From Bacillota bacterium (GTDB lineage: Bacteria > Bacillota_B > Desulfitobacteriia > Desulfitobacteriales > Desulfitobacteriaceae): a stretch of DNA of 5,649 nucleotides. Every line of letters starts with the position of its first letter. Positions within the stretch are counted from its first letter, which is position 1. Position numbers and translations under genes: made by a program. The notes beneath the pieces were generated by a model. It searched no databases. It was given only the letters and a program-made list of their open reading frames with translations, and was not told the origin of the DNA. Positions 1-5,191 of the stretch are shown one piece after another. The DNA lies in NCBI GenBank assembly GCA_021779415.1, contig JAJYAS010000268.1, forward strand, positions 1 to 5,649, read 5' to 3'.

Positions 1-300
1 GTAACCTATTACAGGATGGCAGAAAAAGTGAACTGGTTTAATTCAAGCAGCGTGTACCTCATGAATGCCTTGAAAGGCCTATTTACGCAAGGAGGTATGT
101 ATGCTCGAGATGCTCAAGGAGTGTCGACTGAGGTGATCTACGGTGTTTTACAACGTCAGGCACTGGTTCAGGCCATTGACGATACGTTTTTCGTAACATT
201 TTTGATTATAACAGTGACAGTCTTTTTGGGGCTACTCATACCCAAAAAGACGCCTGTTGCAAAAGCTCTTCCTGGAGAACATCACGTTATTATGGAGTAG
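1..300 (+). CDS. DHA2/EmrB-type MFS drug efflux transporter, C-terminal fragment
   Basis: The reading frame is open from the first base and ends at TAG 298-300, so this is the last 99 residues of a gene that begins outside the window; the ATG at 16 is internal. The fragment starts with an amphipathic stretch (AEKVNWFNSSSVYLMNALKG), continues through a soluble loop with the QRQALVQAIDDTFF pattern, and ends in one clear membrane helix (about residues 61-80, rich in F, V, I, L and T) followed by a basic PKKT turn and a short cytoplasmic tail. Loop, QALVQAxDDxF and final helix in this order are typical of the end of 14-helix DHA2 proton-driven exporters (EmrB/QacA group), which pump drugs and other hydrophobic compounds across the inner membrane. 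A MarR repressor follows 10 bases later, as in many emr-type operons. The substrate cannot be told. Family fairly sure; subfamily inferred. Confidence 0.75.
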   Translation, partial: VTYYRMAEKVNWFNSSSVYLMNALKGLFTQGGMYARDAQGVSTEVIYGVLQRQALVQAIDDTFFVTFLIITVTVFLGLLIPKKTPVAKALPGEHHVIME

Positions 301-310
301 GGGGTGACCT

Positions 311-760
311 ATGAATTTTCCTTTGGACTACGCTGAGGAAATAGCCAATCTGTTTAAGAGTATCCAAAAAACTTACAATCTTTATGTTGTGTCTCAAGTA
401 GGGTGCGATAATTTCACGGTACCCCAGTTGGCAGTATTACGTGAACTGTACCATCATCCAGAGATAACTCTAACTGAGCTCAGTAAGCGAGTAGACCTAT
501 CAAAGAGTACAGTGAGCGGTATCGTAGACAGACTAGTATCGAGAGGAACGGTGAAAAAAGTAAAGGTAAGCGAAGATCGTCGGATTGTCAGGATATCCCT
601 CATGGAAGAAGTGTCTGCATTACAGGAAAAACTAGATACAATCCGCAAAAATTACTTGGCCGAATTATTTAAAAATATTGATGTTTCAGACCTTGAGAGA
701 ATGCTATTTGGACTTAAGCAGCTCGATAATTTAATGAAAAACATCCAACATGAAGCATAA
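311..760 (+). CDS. MarR-family transcriptional regulator
   Basis: A complete 149-residue protein, the normal length for MarR. The N-terminal helices (about 5-30) and C-terminal helices (about 100-146) would form the dimer interface. The winged helix-turn-helix lies in between: LTELSKRVDLSKSTVSGIVD and the following RLVSRG (about 54-79) is the recognition region, and the wing (about 81-97) carries the characteristic D-R-R (SEDRR, 88-92). MarR proteins bind palindromic operators as dimers and usually release DNA on binding a small phenolic or drug-like ligand. The start is supported by a Shine-Dalgarno stretch at 300-307 (GGGGGTGA) that overlaps the stop codon of the transporter gene, so the two are probably translationally coupled in one operon. 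Likely role, by inference, is repression of its own operon; the operator would lie upstream of the window. Ligand unknown. Confidence 0.9.
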   Translation: MNFPLDYAEEIANLFKSIQKTYNLYVVSQVGCDNFTVPQLAVLRELYHHPEITLTELSKRVDLSKSTVSGIVDRLVSRGTVKKVKVSEDRRIVRISLMEEVSALQEKLDTIRKNYLAELFKNIDVSDLERMLFGLKQLDNLMKNIQHEA

Positions 761-865
761 GAATCAAAATAGTCTGATCCCTAGCTTTCCGTTATGTTCT
801 GCGGCTGCTACTAAGGCAGATTCTTCCTATCGGCTGGCTCCCTATAATAAAAGTATAGATAATAA

Positions 866-900
866 TCAGAGCGCACCCGAACTTTTCGAGTGCGCTCTGA
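866..900 (-). terminator. strong hairpin, probable terminator of the minus-strand kinase remnant
   Basis: Arms TCAGAGCGCAC and GTGCGCTCTGA (11 perfect pairs) enclose a second CGAA/TTCG stem with a three-base loop. In minus-strand RNA the position between the two stems is a U-G wobble, giving 16 continuous pairs; in plus-strand RNA it is a C-A mismatch. On the minus side the stem is followed by a T-rich tract (TTATTATCTATACTTTT), on the plus side by mixed sequence. It sits 15 bases beyond the stop of the minus-strand pseudogene, so I assign it there, though it may also stop read-through from the marR side. Confidence 0.7.
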
Positions 901-915
901 TATGTAATTCTTGAA

Positions 916-1172
916 TTAACTCAATCGCTTAGCAACATACTTTGCTGTACAGGCCTGAAAGCTTAACGTTATTATAATGGCCATTAACGTAACGGCAGAA
1001 AACCAAATAACATCACCTAGAATAGTATGCTTCAGAACTGAGGCGGCAACCGCGGAATCAAGGCGTTTTTGAGGCGGGTAATCCGCCAGTTGGCCGTAGA
1101 GAGCGTTCCAAAGAAAGCATCCCCTCCTCCGATTCGGTCTACAATCTCAAGAGAATATCCTTTAAAGGAAAC
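916..1172 (-). pseudogene. kdgK: 2-keto-3-deoxygluconate kinase (PfkB/ribokinase family), frameshifted C-terminal remnant
   Basis: The minus strand reads YSLEIVDRIGGGDAFFGT in one frame, then continues in another frame as LYGQLADYPPQ and AVAASVLKHTILGD before a stop at 916-918. The first piece is the PfkB C-terminal signature: the GGGD aspartate is the catalytic base of these sugar kinases. The second matches the end of KDG kinases, where an AVAAS-LKHTIPGD stretch is typical. The frames join at an AG x3 dinucleotide run (1098-1103, plus-strand reading); removing two bases restores one frame. Residues past about 970 (WFSAVTLMAIIITL and onward) no longer fit the family well. Nothing of the N-terminal two thirds is visible: upstream the frame meets a stop and the recombinase promoter. 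KDG kinase phosphorylates 2-keto-3-deoxygluconate in pectin/hexuronate breakdown. Clearly inactive here. The 1172 boundary is approximate. Confidence 0.75.
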
Positions 1173-1224
1173 AAAACGGACCAAATCTATTCAAGATTGC
1201 ATTAAAATACTCTCTAGCATAAAA

Positions 1225-1253
1225 TTGAATATTGAACCGCCGATATATATAAT
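1225..1253 (+). promoter_or_regulatory. sigma-A-type promoter for the tyrosine recombinase
   Basis: A -35-like TTGAAT (1225-1230), a 17-base spacer and a perfect TATAAT (1248-1253) lie upstream of the recombinase. A transcript would begin near 1260 and have a leader of about 47 bases before the ATG. It shows the recombinase can be expressed alone. Found by eye, not tested. Confidence 0.6.
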
Positions 1254-1306
1254 AACCCTATCATCATAATTGTTACTCATTCTAATTAGCATACGGAGGT
1301 TTTTTT

Positions 1307-2296
1307 ATGGCAGATAATGTAGTTGCCTCGACTACCCTACCCCATTTTGCACAAGATTTTATTAATCACCTAGCAGTCATTAATAAGTCAAAAACTACTC
1401 AATATGCATATACCAATGAACTCCATCTGTTTTTTCAATATCTGTGCAATTCCATTTCTGCCTTCCCCTGTTTTCCAGGAGACATAAGTTTATTACATAT
1501 GGAAACGATCGGTCATCGTGATATCGAAGCCTATTTGAGCTGGGCCAGTATTAAGCGTGATAATGGAGTACGCGCTCTTGCGCGCAAACAAGCAGCGATA
1601 AAATCTCTTTACCGCTACCTAGTACGTGAGGATATGATTTCTAAAGATGTTACGATTAAGTTAGACCCCATAAAGGTCTCTCAAAAGTTGCCTAAAGCTC
1701 TTGAGCCTAATCAAATTGCTGACCTTACTGACGTTTTAACGAACGGAACGGGTTTGTCTAAGGACGAACTTAAATACCATAGTTATATCGAGAAACGAAA
1801 TTACGCCATCTTCCTTACTTTCTTGGGTACTGGATTACGTTTATCTGAACTTTGTAATCTTAATCTCAAAGCAACACATCTTAAAAAAGGTTGCTTTGAA
1901 GTGATTCGCAAGGGAAATAAAGAAACCGTCGTATACTTTAATACTGAAATTAGTGAGGCGTTAAATGACTATTTACAAAATGAACGACAACGTTATGTGC
2001 AGGGTAAAACAGAAGCTTTATTTCTCTCCATTCAAGGAAAAAGAATCAGTACGCGAGCTGTACAGAATCTCATAACAAAATATATGACGATTCTCAAAAC
2101 ATTGGGCCATAATACGGATGGTTTTAGTGCTCACAAAATGCGTTCAACGTTTGCCACTTTATTACTTCGTGAAACAGATAACCTTGCCATTGTTCAAGAC
2201 GCGTTAGGGCATTCCGACCCTAGAACAACAAGAATTTATGCTAAGGTTCTAGATGAACAACTTAAACGTTCAGCCGCATTAATAAAGTTTAAGTAG
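1307..2296 (+). CDS. tyrosine recombinase/integrase of XerC/XerD/XerS type
   Basis: A complete 329-residue site-specific recombinase. The N-terminal SAM-like core-binding domain spans about 10-115 (FINHLAVINKSKTTQYAYTN, then KQAAIKSLYRYLVRE). The catalytic domain spans about 130-325 and has every active-site residue: Arg178 (GTGLRLSEL), Lys202 (IRKGN), His276 and Arg279 (HKMR), His302 (GHSD) and the nucleophile Tyr311 (TRIYAKV). It should therefore be able to cut and rejoin DNA through a 3'-phosphotyrosine link. The start is set by GGAGGT (1295-1300), 6 bases before the ATG. It is somewhat longer than a 300-residue XerC/D, with extra residues between the domains (about 142-165) as in single-protein XerS-like enzymes. 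No excisionase, phage gene or clear att site lies beside it. It could be a chromosome-dimer resolvase, a relic of an integrated element, or a phase-variation invertase; the sequence does not decide. Confidence 0.9.
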   Translation: MADNVVASTTLPHFAQDFINHLAVINKSKTTQYAYTNELHLFFQYLCNSISAFPCFPGDISLLHMETIGHRDIEAYLSWASIKRDNGVRALARKQAAIKSLYRYLVREDMISKDVTIKLDPIKVSQKLPKALEPNQIADLTDVLTNGTGLSKDELKYHSYIEKRNYAIFLTFLGTGLRLSELCNLNLKATHLKKGCFEVIRKGNKETVVYFNTEISEALNDYLQNERQRYVQGKTEALFLSIQGKRISTRAVQNLITKYMTILKTLGHNTDGFSAHKMRSTFATLLLRETDNLAIVQDALGHSDPRTTRIYAKVLDEQLKRSAALIKFK

Positions 2297-2308
2297 GAGA
2301 TATTCAAC

Positions 2309-2353
2309 ATGGTTTTGTTAATTTTCCTGCCATATATCGCTATCAGAAAATAA
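2309..2353 (+). CDS. candidate 14-codon hydrophobic micro-ORF
   Basis: AGGAG (2295-2299), overlapping the recombinase stop codon, lies 9 bases before an ATG that opens a 14-residue frame, MVLLIFLPYIAIRK, ending in TAA. The peptide is strongly hydrophobic with a basic end, like a small membrane peptide or a leader peptide. The frame lies wholly inside the inverted repeat, so its start would be in a hairpin stem. It is short enough to occur by chance; the only positive evidence is the well-placed ribosome binding site. No function can be assigned. Confidence 0.2.
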   Translation: MVLLIFLPYIAIRK

Positions 2354-2362
2354 CAAAACCAT
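2309..2362. repeat. long imperfect inverted repeat just after the recombinase
   Basis: The left arm ATGGTTTTGTTAATTTTC (2309-2326) pairs with the right arm GAAAATAACAAAACCAT (2346-2362): 12 perfect pairs, one bulged A, then five more, around a loop of about 19 bases. It starts 12 bases after the recombinase stop. In plus-strand RNA no T-run follows, so it is not a classic terminator for the recombinase; it could protect the transcript's 3' end. Its right end shares CCAT (2359-2362) with the minus-strand terminator stem, so the two hairpins exclude each other at their base. A recombinase binding site is possible, but the centre is longer than the usual 6-8 bases. Confidence 0.65.
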
Positions 2363-2392
2363 CACCTTAGCCAGAACTCGGCAAGGTGATGG
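2351..2392 (-). terminator. rho-independent terminator of the DAHP synthase gene
   Basis: Read on the minus strand, CCATCACCTT and AAGGTGATGG form ten perfect pairs, extended by GCC/GGC past one bulged base, with a loop of 7 bases. The stem is followed at once by TTTTGTTA (complement of 2351-2358) and more T-rich sequence. It lies 36 bases beyond the DAHP synthase stop. On the plus strand the stem is followed by GGCACAAAG, so termination is directional toward the minus strand. Confidence 0.8.
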
Positions 2393-2430
2393 CACAAAGA
2401 AAGTTGCAATAGCAAACATGGTGCCTTTTT
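2391..2430 (+). terminator. weak candidate terminator of the recombinase gene
   Basis: On the plus strand GGCAC (2391-2395) can pair with GTGCC (2421-2425), with an inner TTGC/GCAA stem around AATA and unpaired stretches between. TTTTT (2426-2430) follows directly. The large internal loop makes the fold weak, but it is the only hairpin plus T-run on this strand after the recombinase. Its last bases overlap the end of the convergent DAHP synthase gene. Confidence 0.35.
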
Positions 2431-3457
2431 AAATATTTTCCGCCACATAATAAATTAATTTCTCTGTACTCTCCCATCCAAGACAGGCATCTGTGATTGA
2501 TTTTCCATAAATATTCTCCCCTATGCCTTGCTTGCCTTCTATAAGATAACTTTCAATCATGAGACCCTTGATCATTTTCTTAAGTAAAGTGTCATATTTC
2601 CTACTCATTAATACTTCTCTTGCGATTCTTGGCTGTTCAGCATAGTACTTCATAGAATTTGCATGGTTTGTGTCTACTATTATAGACGGATTTAACAATT
2701 GTAGTTTTTCATACTCTTTAGCAATGTGTATTAAGTCCTCATAATGATAATTTGGGATATTTCTACCATAAGGATCCACAGCACCTCTTAAAATAGCATG
2801 GGTAAGAGGATTGCCTGTTGTTTCAATTTCCCAACCATTATAGTTAAACGTATGACCCTGCTGTGCGGCTATGATCGAGTTCAACATGACTGTCAAGTCA
2901 CCACTTGTAGGATTTTTCATACCTACTGGTGTGTCAACACCACTTACGGTTAATCTGTGTTGCTGATTTTCGACGGAACGAGCACCAATTGCAATATATC
3001 CTAAAACATCTGAAAGATAGGTATAGTTCTCAGGGTAAAGCATTTCATCGGCGGCAGGCATGTGAAATTCACTGAGTGATCTTAAATGCATTTTTCTGAT
3101 GGCTTGTATCCCTTCAAATAAATCCGGCTTTTTGCTTGGGTCTGGTTGGTGCGCCATACCTTTATATCCTTCACCTGTCGTTCGGGGCTTATTGGTATAG
3201 ATTCTCGGAATAATTATAATTGAATCATTTACTTTTTCTTGAACCCCGGCAAGTTTTTCAATGTACTCACAGACAGAGTCTTCATTATCCGCTGAACATG
3301 GACCTATTATCAGGATGAATCGGTCATCCTTAGCTTCAAAGATATTCCGAATATCACTGTCTCTTCTATCCTTAATATCTTTAATGTGCTTTGGTAAAGG
3401 AATCTGTTCTATAATTTCATCGGCAGTTGGGATTCGTTTAATGAATTTTAGACTCAT
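2429..3457 (-). CDS. aroF: 3-deoxy-7-phosphoheptulonate (DAHP) synthase, class I alpha
   Basis: Condenses phosphoenolpyruvate with erythrose 4-phosphate to make DAHP, the first step of the shikimate pathway, in the cytoplasm. It is 342 residues, close to the E. coli AroF/AroG/AroH enzymes. Motifs in order: IIGPCSAD (51-58), NKPRTTGEGYKG (89-100), GARSVENQQHR (158-168), DTPVGMKNPTSGD (175-187), LRG (223-225), DTNHANS (262-268), IESYLIEGKQ (301-310) and SITDACLGWE (320-329). The four metal ligands of the family are present: Cys54, His265, Glu302 and Asp323. An upstream TTG at 3463 is in frame but only 2 bases from the Shine-Dalgarno sequence; the ATG at 3457 has an 8-base gap and is preferred. 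Which aromatic amino acid inhibits it cannot be told, so the symbol aroF stands for the AroF/G/H group. It has its own promoter and terminator and follows the trp genes in the same direction. Confidence 0.93.
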   Translation of the reverse strand: MSLKFIKRIPTADEIIEQIPLPKHIKDIKDRRDSDIRNIFEAKDDRFILIIGPCSADNEDSVCEYIEKLAGVQEKVNDSIIIIPRIYTNKPRTTGEGYKGMAHQPDPSKKPDLFEGIQAIRKMHLRSLSEFHMPAADEMLYPENYTYLSDVLGYIAIGARSVENQQHRLTVSGVDTPVGMKNPTSGDLTVMLNSIIAAQQGHTFNYNGWEIETTGNPLTHAILRGAVDPYGRNIPNYHYEDLIHIAKEYEKLQLLNPSIIVDTNHANSMKYYAEQPRIAREVLMSRKYDTLLKKMIKGLMIESYLIEGKQGIGENIYGKSITDACLGWESTEKLIYYVAENI

Positions 3458-3465
3458 TTCCAATT

Positions 3466-3471
3466 CTCCTT
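3466..3471 (-). promoter_or_regulatory. ribosome binding site that decides the DAHP synthase start
   Basis: AAGGAG on the minus strand. It stands 8 bases before the ATG at 3457 and only 2 bases before the in-frame TTG at 3463. The ATG is therefore the likely start, two codons shorter than the longest open frame. Confidence 0.75.
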
Positions 3472-3480
3472 CGTAAAAAT

Positions 3481-3501
3481 CGCTATAGCTTCAGTATAGC
3501 G
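3481..3501. promoter_or_regulatory. perfect 7-base dyad in the DAHP synthase leader (operator or leader hairpin)
   Basis: CGCTATA and TATAGCG form a perfect inverted repeat around a 7-base centre. It lies between the predicted transcription start (near 3502) and the ribosome binding site, so it would be the first 20 or so bases of the messenger. In minus-strand RNA the hairpin is followed by ATTTTT. It could be a repressor operator, a 5' stabilising hairpin or a weak attenuator. I do not recognise it as a known TrpR, TyrR or T-box element. Confidence 0.5.
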
Positions 3502-3515
3502 TAGTTTCAGTATAG
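3490..3515. repeat. direct repeat TTCAGTATAG, two copies 16 bases apart
   Basis: TTCAGTATAG occurs at 3490-3499 and 3506-3515. The copy farther from the gene contains the predicted -10 box of the DAHP synthase promoter and the nearer copy lies in the dyad. A spacing of 16 bases is about one and a half helical turns. It may be a duplicated regulator site or a small local duplication that created a second TATACT. Confidence 0.5.
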
Positions 3516-3538
3516 AAATTTTCTCCTAGACTAGTCAT
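3509..3538 (-). promoter_or_regulatory. promoter of the DAHP synthase gene
   Basis: On the minus strand ATGACT (3538-3533, four of six matches to TTGACA), an 18-base spacer and TATACT (3514-3509, five of six matches to TATAAT). Transcription would start near 3502, leaving a leader of about 45 bases. The -35 box overlaps the last codon region of the polymerase remnant. Confidence 0.5.
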
Positions 3539-3700
3539 GTGAATTTCAAAGAAGGCTCGTCATCAAAGGTTGAGATTCCAATATTCACAGTGAAGCCGAG
3601 CTCATTTTTTTACTCGGTCTTTTATCTCTGTCTGTAAATCCATTAAATCGCCCCGTTGTAGGCGGTATGCGGCTTCCCAAGAGATGTAGCGGAATTCGCG
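3535..3700 (-). pseudogene. Y-family DNA polymerase (DinB/UmuC-like) fragment, frameshifted
   Basis: The minus strand reads RYISWEAAYRLQ... then DLQTEIKDRVKK and a stop (3602-3604). In the next frame it continues ELGFTVNIGIST..., with a stop at 3535-3537. Removing one A from the A7 run joins the two as VKNELGFTVNIGIS, which closely resembles the palm segment of clostridial DinB/UmuC-like translesion polymerases, normally followed by NKLLAKMASD. Here that continuation is missing and unrelated residues (FDDEPSLKFT) follow, so a deletion is likely as well as the frameshift. The N-terminal metal-binding motifs and the C-terminal little finger are absent. About 55 codons remain of a gene of roughly 400. 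Such polymerases copy damaged DNA; this one cannot. Family call is from motif memory and is moderately sure; the 3700 boundary is where an in-frame stop appears. Confidence 0.55.
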
Positions 3701-3782
3701 TCAGTTCGAATACAATGGAAAAATATCCGTAAACAGGTTGTGTCTAGTATGTGAAAGACGTTAGGTGGGGTTTTGGGACTTG

Positions 3783-4409
3783 TCAACTAGTAAAAGAAGG
3801 CCCACTTCTAATTATTTCTATGATCTGTCGGATCTTAGTTTCATCCTTCAGGCCGTTTGTTTCGGCACCACTGCTCACATCGATGCCGAAGGGATGACAC
3901 TCCCTGACTGCCCGTGCGATGTTGCTACATTCCAATCCGCCAGCCAGAAAAAAAGGTTTATGCAGTGTGGGAATCAACGCACGGTCGAAGGTCTTTCCAC
4001 TACCACCGTACTGTTCTTTCTGGTAGGTGTCCAGCAAAAGCTGGTCGCAGGACAGCTTCTCTGCCTGCAGAAGCTGTTCCGTACTCTGCACTCGTACCGC
4101 TTTGATCACAGAGCACACAGTTTTTTGTTTGAGCGCCAGGATATACTCTTCGGTTTCATCGCCGTGAAGCTGTATTACATCGATGACTCCCGTCTCACAG
4201 AGTTCGATAATAAAGGAGACTGGTTCATTGGTGAAAACACCCACTGCCTTAATATGGGGATCTAACCCGTCTTTGAGATGGCGCGCTTGTTCTGGCGTCA
4301 CCCTCCGGCGGCTGTTAGCAAACACAAAACCAATATAGTCTGGCTGCCAGCAGTTGACGGCTGCGATGTCTTCTTCCCTTGTTAGCCCACAGAGTTTGAT
4401 TTTGGTCAT
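3783..4409 (-). CDS. trpF: phosphoribosylanthranilate isomerase
   Basis: Converts N-(5-phosphoribosyl)anthranilate to the ribulose form (CdRP), the third step of tryptophan synthesis from chorismate. It is a single (beta/alpha)8 barrel of 208 residues, the usual length. The catalytic pair is visible: Cys7 (KIKLCGLT) as general base and Asp127 (LLLDT) as general acid. Other family motifs are DYIGFVFANSRR (24-35), AVGVFTNEP (55-63), IQLHGDE (79-85), YGGSGKTFD (134-142), FLAGGL (154-159) and GIDVSSGAET (175-184), the last two forming the phosphate site. Its ATG overlaps the trpC stop as ATGA, with GGAGGGGAG 4 bases upstream, so it is translationally coupled to trpC. The C-terminal tail (SGPSFTS) is a few residues beyond the barrel. 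trpB does not follow, contrary to the common trpCFBA order, and no clear terminator is visible after the stop. Confidence 0.96.
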   Translation of the reverse strand: MTKIKLCGLTREEDIAAVNCWQPDYIGFVFANSRRRVTPEQARHLKDGLDPHIKAVGVFTNEPVSFIIELCETGVIDVIQLHGDETEEYILALKQKTVCSVIKAVRVQSTEQLLQAEKLSCDQLLLDTYQKEQYGGSGKTFDRALIPTLHKPFFLAGGLECSNIARAVRECHPFGIDVSSGAETNGLKDETKIRQIIEIIRSGPSFTS

Positions 4410-5191
4410 CGGGCTCCCCTCCGCAGTTCTTCGAGCATTTTTCTCTTGTCTGGACTGCGCATCAGAGCTTCCCCGATCAGCACGCCATTGACATTCGCCT
4501 GACGCAGCAAGTCAATGTCTGCTGGTGTTTGAATGCCGCTTTCCGCTACAAAGAGGATGTTTGCCGGAACGAGTTTTCGAAGTGTCGAGCTATTGTGGAT
4601 ATCCACTGTGAAATCCTTGAGATTGCGGTTGTTAACCCCAATTATTCGCGCACCTGCCACAATAGCCGATTCGATTTCACGTTCGTCATGAGCTTCCACT
4701 AGCGCGGACAGACCAAGCTCGTCACAAACTGAAATATAGTCCCGGATGGTCCGTGTGTTCAGCAGGGCACAGATAAGCAGGACTGCAGATGCACCAATTG
4801 TTTTTGCCTCATAGATCTGATAGGCATCTACTGTAAAGTCCTTGCGCAGGACAGGAACAGAAACCTCTTTTTGTATCTGAAAAAGAAATTCATCGCTGCC
4901 TAGAAAATAGTCCGGCTCGGTTAGCACAGAGATCGCTGCGGCGCCAGCCTGCTCATAGTCTTTGGCAATCTGTAGATAGGGAAAATCTTGCGCGATCAGC
5001 CCTTTAGAAGGGGATGCTTTTTTAACTTCGCAGATAAAATTGATATCCTGTCTGAGTAGCGCCTTTTCAAAAGGAAAGCCGGTCTCAGAACTGAGGTGAC
5101 TGCCCACTTTTTTGAGTTGTTCAAGCGGGATTTGCGCTTTGTTCCGTTCCACCCTAGTACGGGCAGAAGCAGCTAGGGTATCAAGTATCAT
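4406..5191 (-). CDS. trpC: indole-3-glycerol phosphate synthase
   Basis: Closes the indole ring of CdRP with loss of CO2 and water to give indole-3-glycerol phosphate, the step after TrpF. It is 261 residues, the normal length for the stand-alone enzyme, so it is not fused to TrpF as in enterics. Active-site residues of the (beta/alpha)8 barrel are present: Glu55 and Lys57 (CEVKKASPSKG), Lys117 (LRKDF), Glu166 (VEAHDE), Asn187 (GVNNRNL), Glu217 and Ser218 (AESGI), with the phosphate loop near GVLIGEALM (236-244). The N-terminal extension (ILDTLAASARTRVERNK) is typical. The start ATG overlaps the trpD stop as ATGA, with GAGGTG 5 bases upstream; the end overlaps trpF in the same way. The three genes are therefore one tightly coupled operon. 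Confidence 0.97.
   Translation of the reverse strand: MILDTLAASARTRVERNKAQIPLEQLKKVGSHLSSETGFPFEKALLRQDINFICEVKKASPSKGLIAQDFPYLQIAKDYEQAGAAAISVLTEPDYFLGSDEFLFQIQKEVSVPVLRKDFTVDAYQIYEAKTIGASAVLLICALLNTRTIRDYISVCDELGLSALVEAHDEREIESAIVAGARIIGVNNRNLKDFTVDIHNSSTLRKLVPANILFVAESGIQTPADIDLLRQANVNGVLIGEALMRSPDKRKMLEELRRGAR

Noticed and set aside
454..648. A 64-codon minus-strand open frame
   Set aside because: Antisense to the MarR helix-turn-helix and wing; no family resemblance.
761..865. A TATAAT at 843-848 as a promoter after marR
   Set aside because: No -35-like hexamer stands at the right distance, and the strong hairpin at 866 would follow immediately.
1069..1269. A 66-codon plus-strand open frame upstream of the recombinase
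   Set aside because: It has no ribosome binding site, its residues look random, and it lies antisense to the recognisable KDG kinase remnant and across the recombinase promoter.
1241..1269. An AT-rich stretch that might be a dif site for the recombinase
   Set aside because: It does not match the two-arm pattern of Firmicute dif sites that I know, and it is better explained as the -10 region of the promoter.
3261..3476. A 71-codon plus-strand open frame
   Set aside because: Antisense to the start of DAHP synthase, including the GPCS motif; no supporting start signals or family resemblance.
3596..3624. Hairpin CCGAG/CTCGG followed by TCTTTT on the plus strand
   Set aside because: The stem has only five pairs with a 12-base loop, no plus-strand gene precedes it, and it is made by the polymerase remnant sequence.
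3602..3700. The 32-codon minus-strand piece as a remnant of trpB or trpA
   Set aside because: It matches neither protein's motifs; joined across the A-run it resembles the palm segment of Y-family polymerases.
3464..3782. A T-box or tryptophan attenuator before DAHP synthase
   Set aside because: I found no T-box core sequence, no run of Trp, Phe or Tyr codons in a leader peptide, and no strong terminator hairpin before the gene.
3765..4265. A 166-codon plus-strand open frame and a smaller one inside it
   Set aside because: Both are antisense to trpF, whose catalytic residues and motifs are clear. They result from codon bias on the opposite strand.
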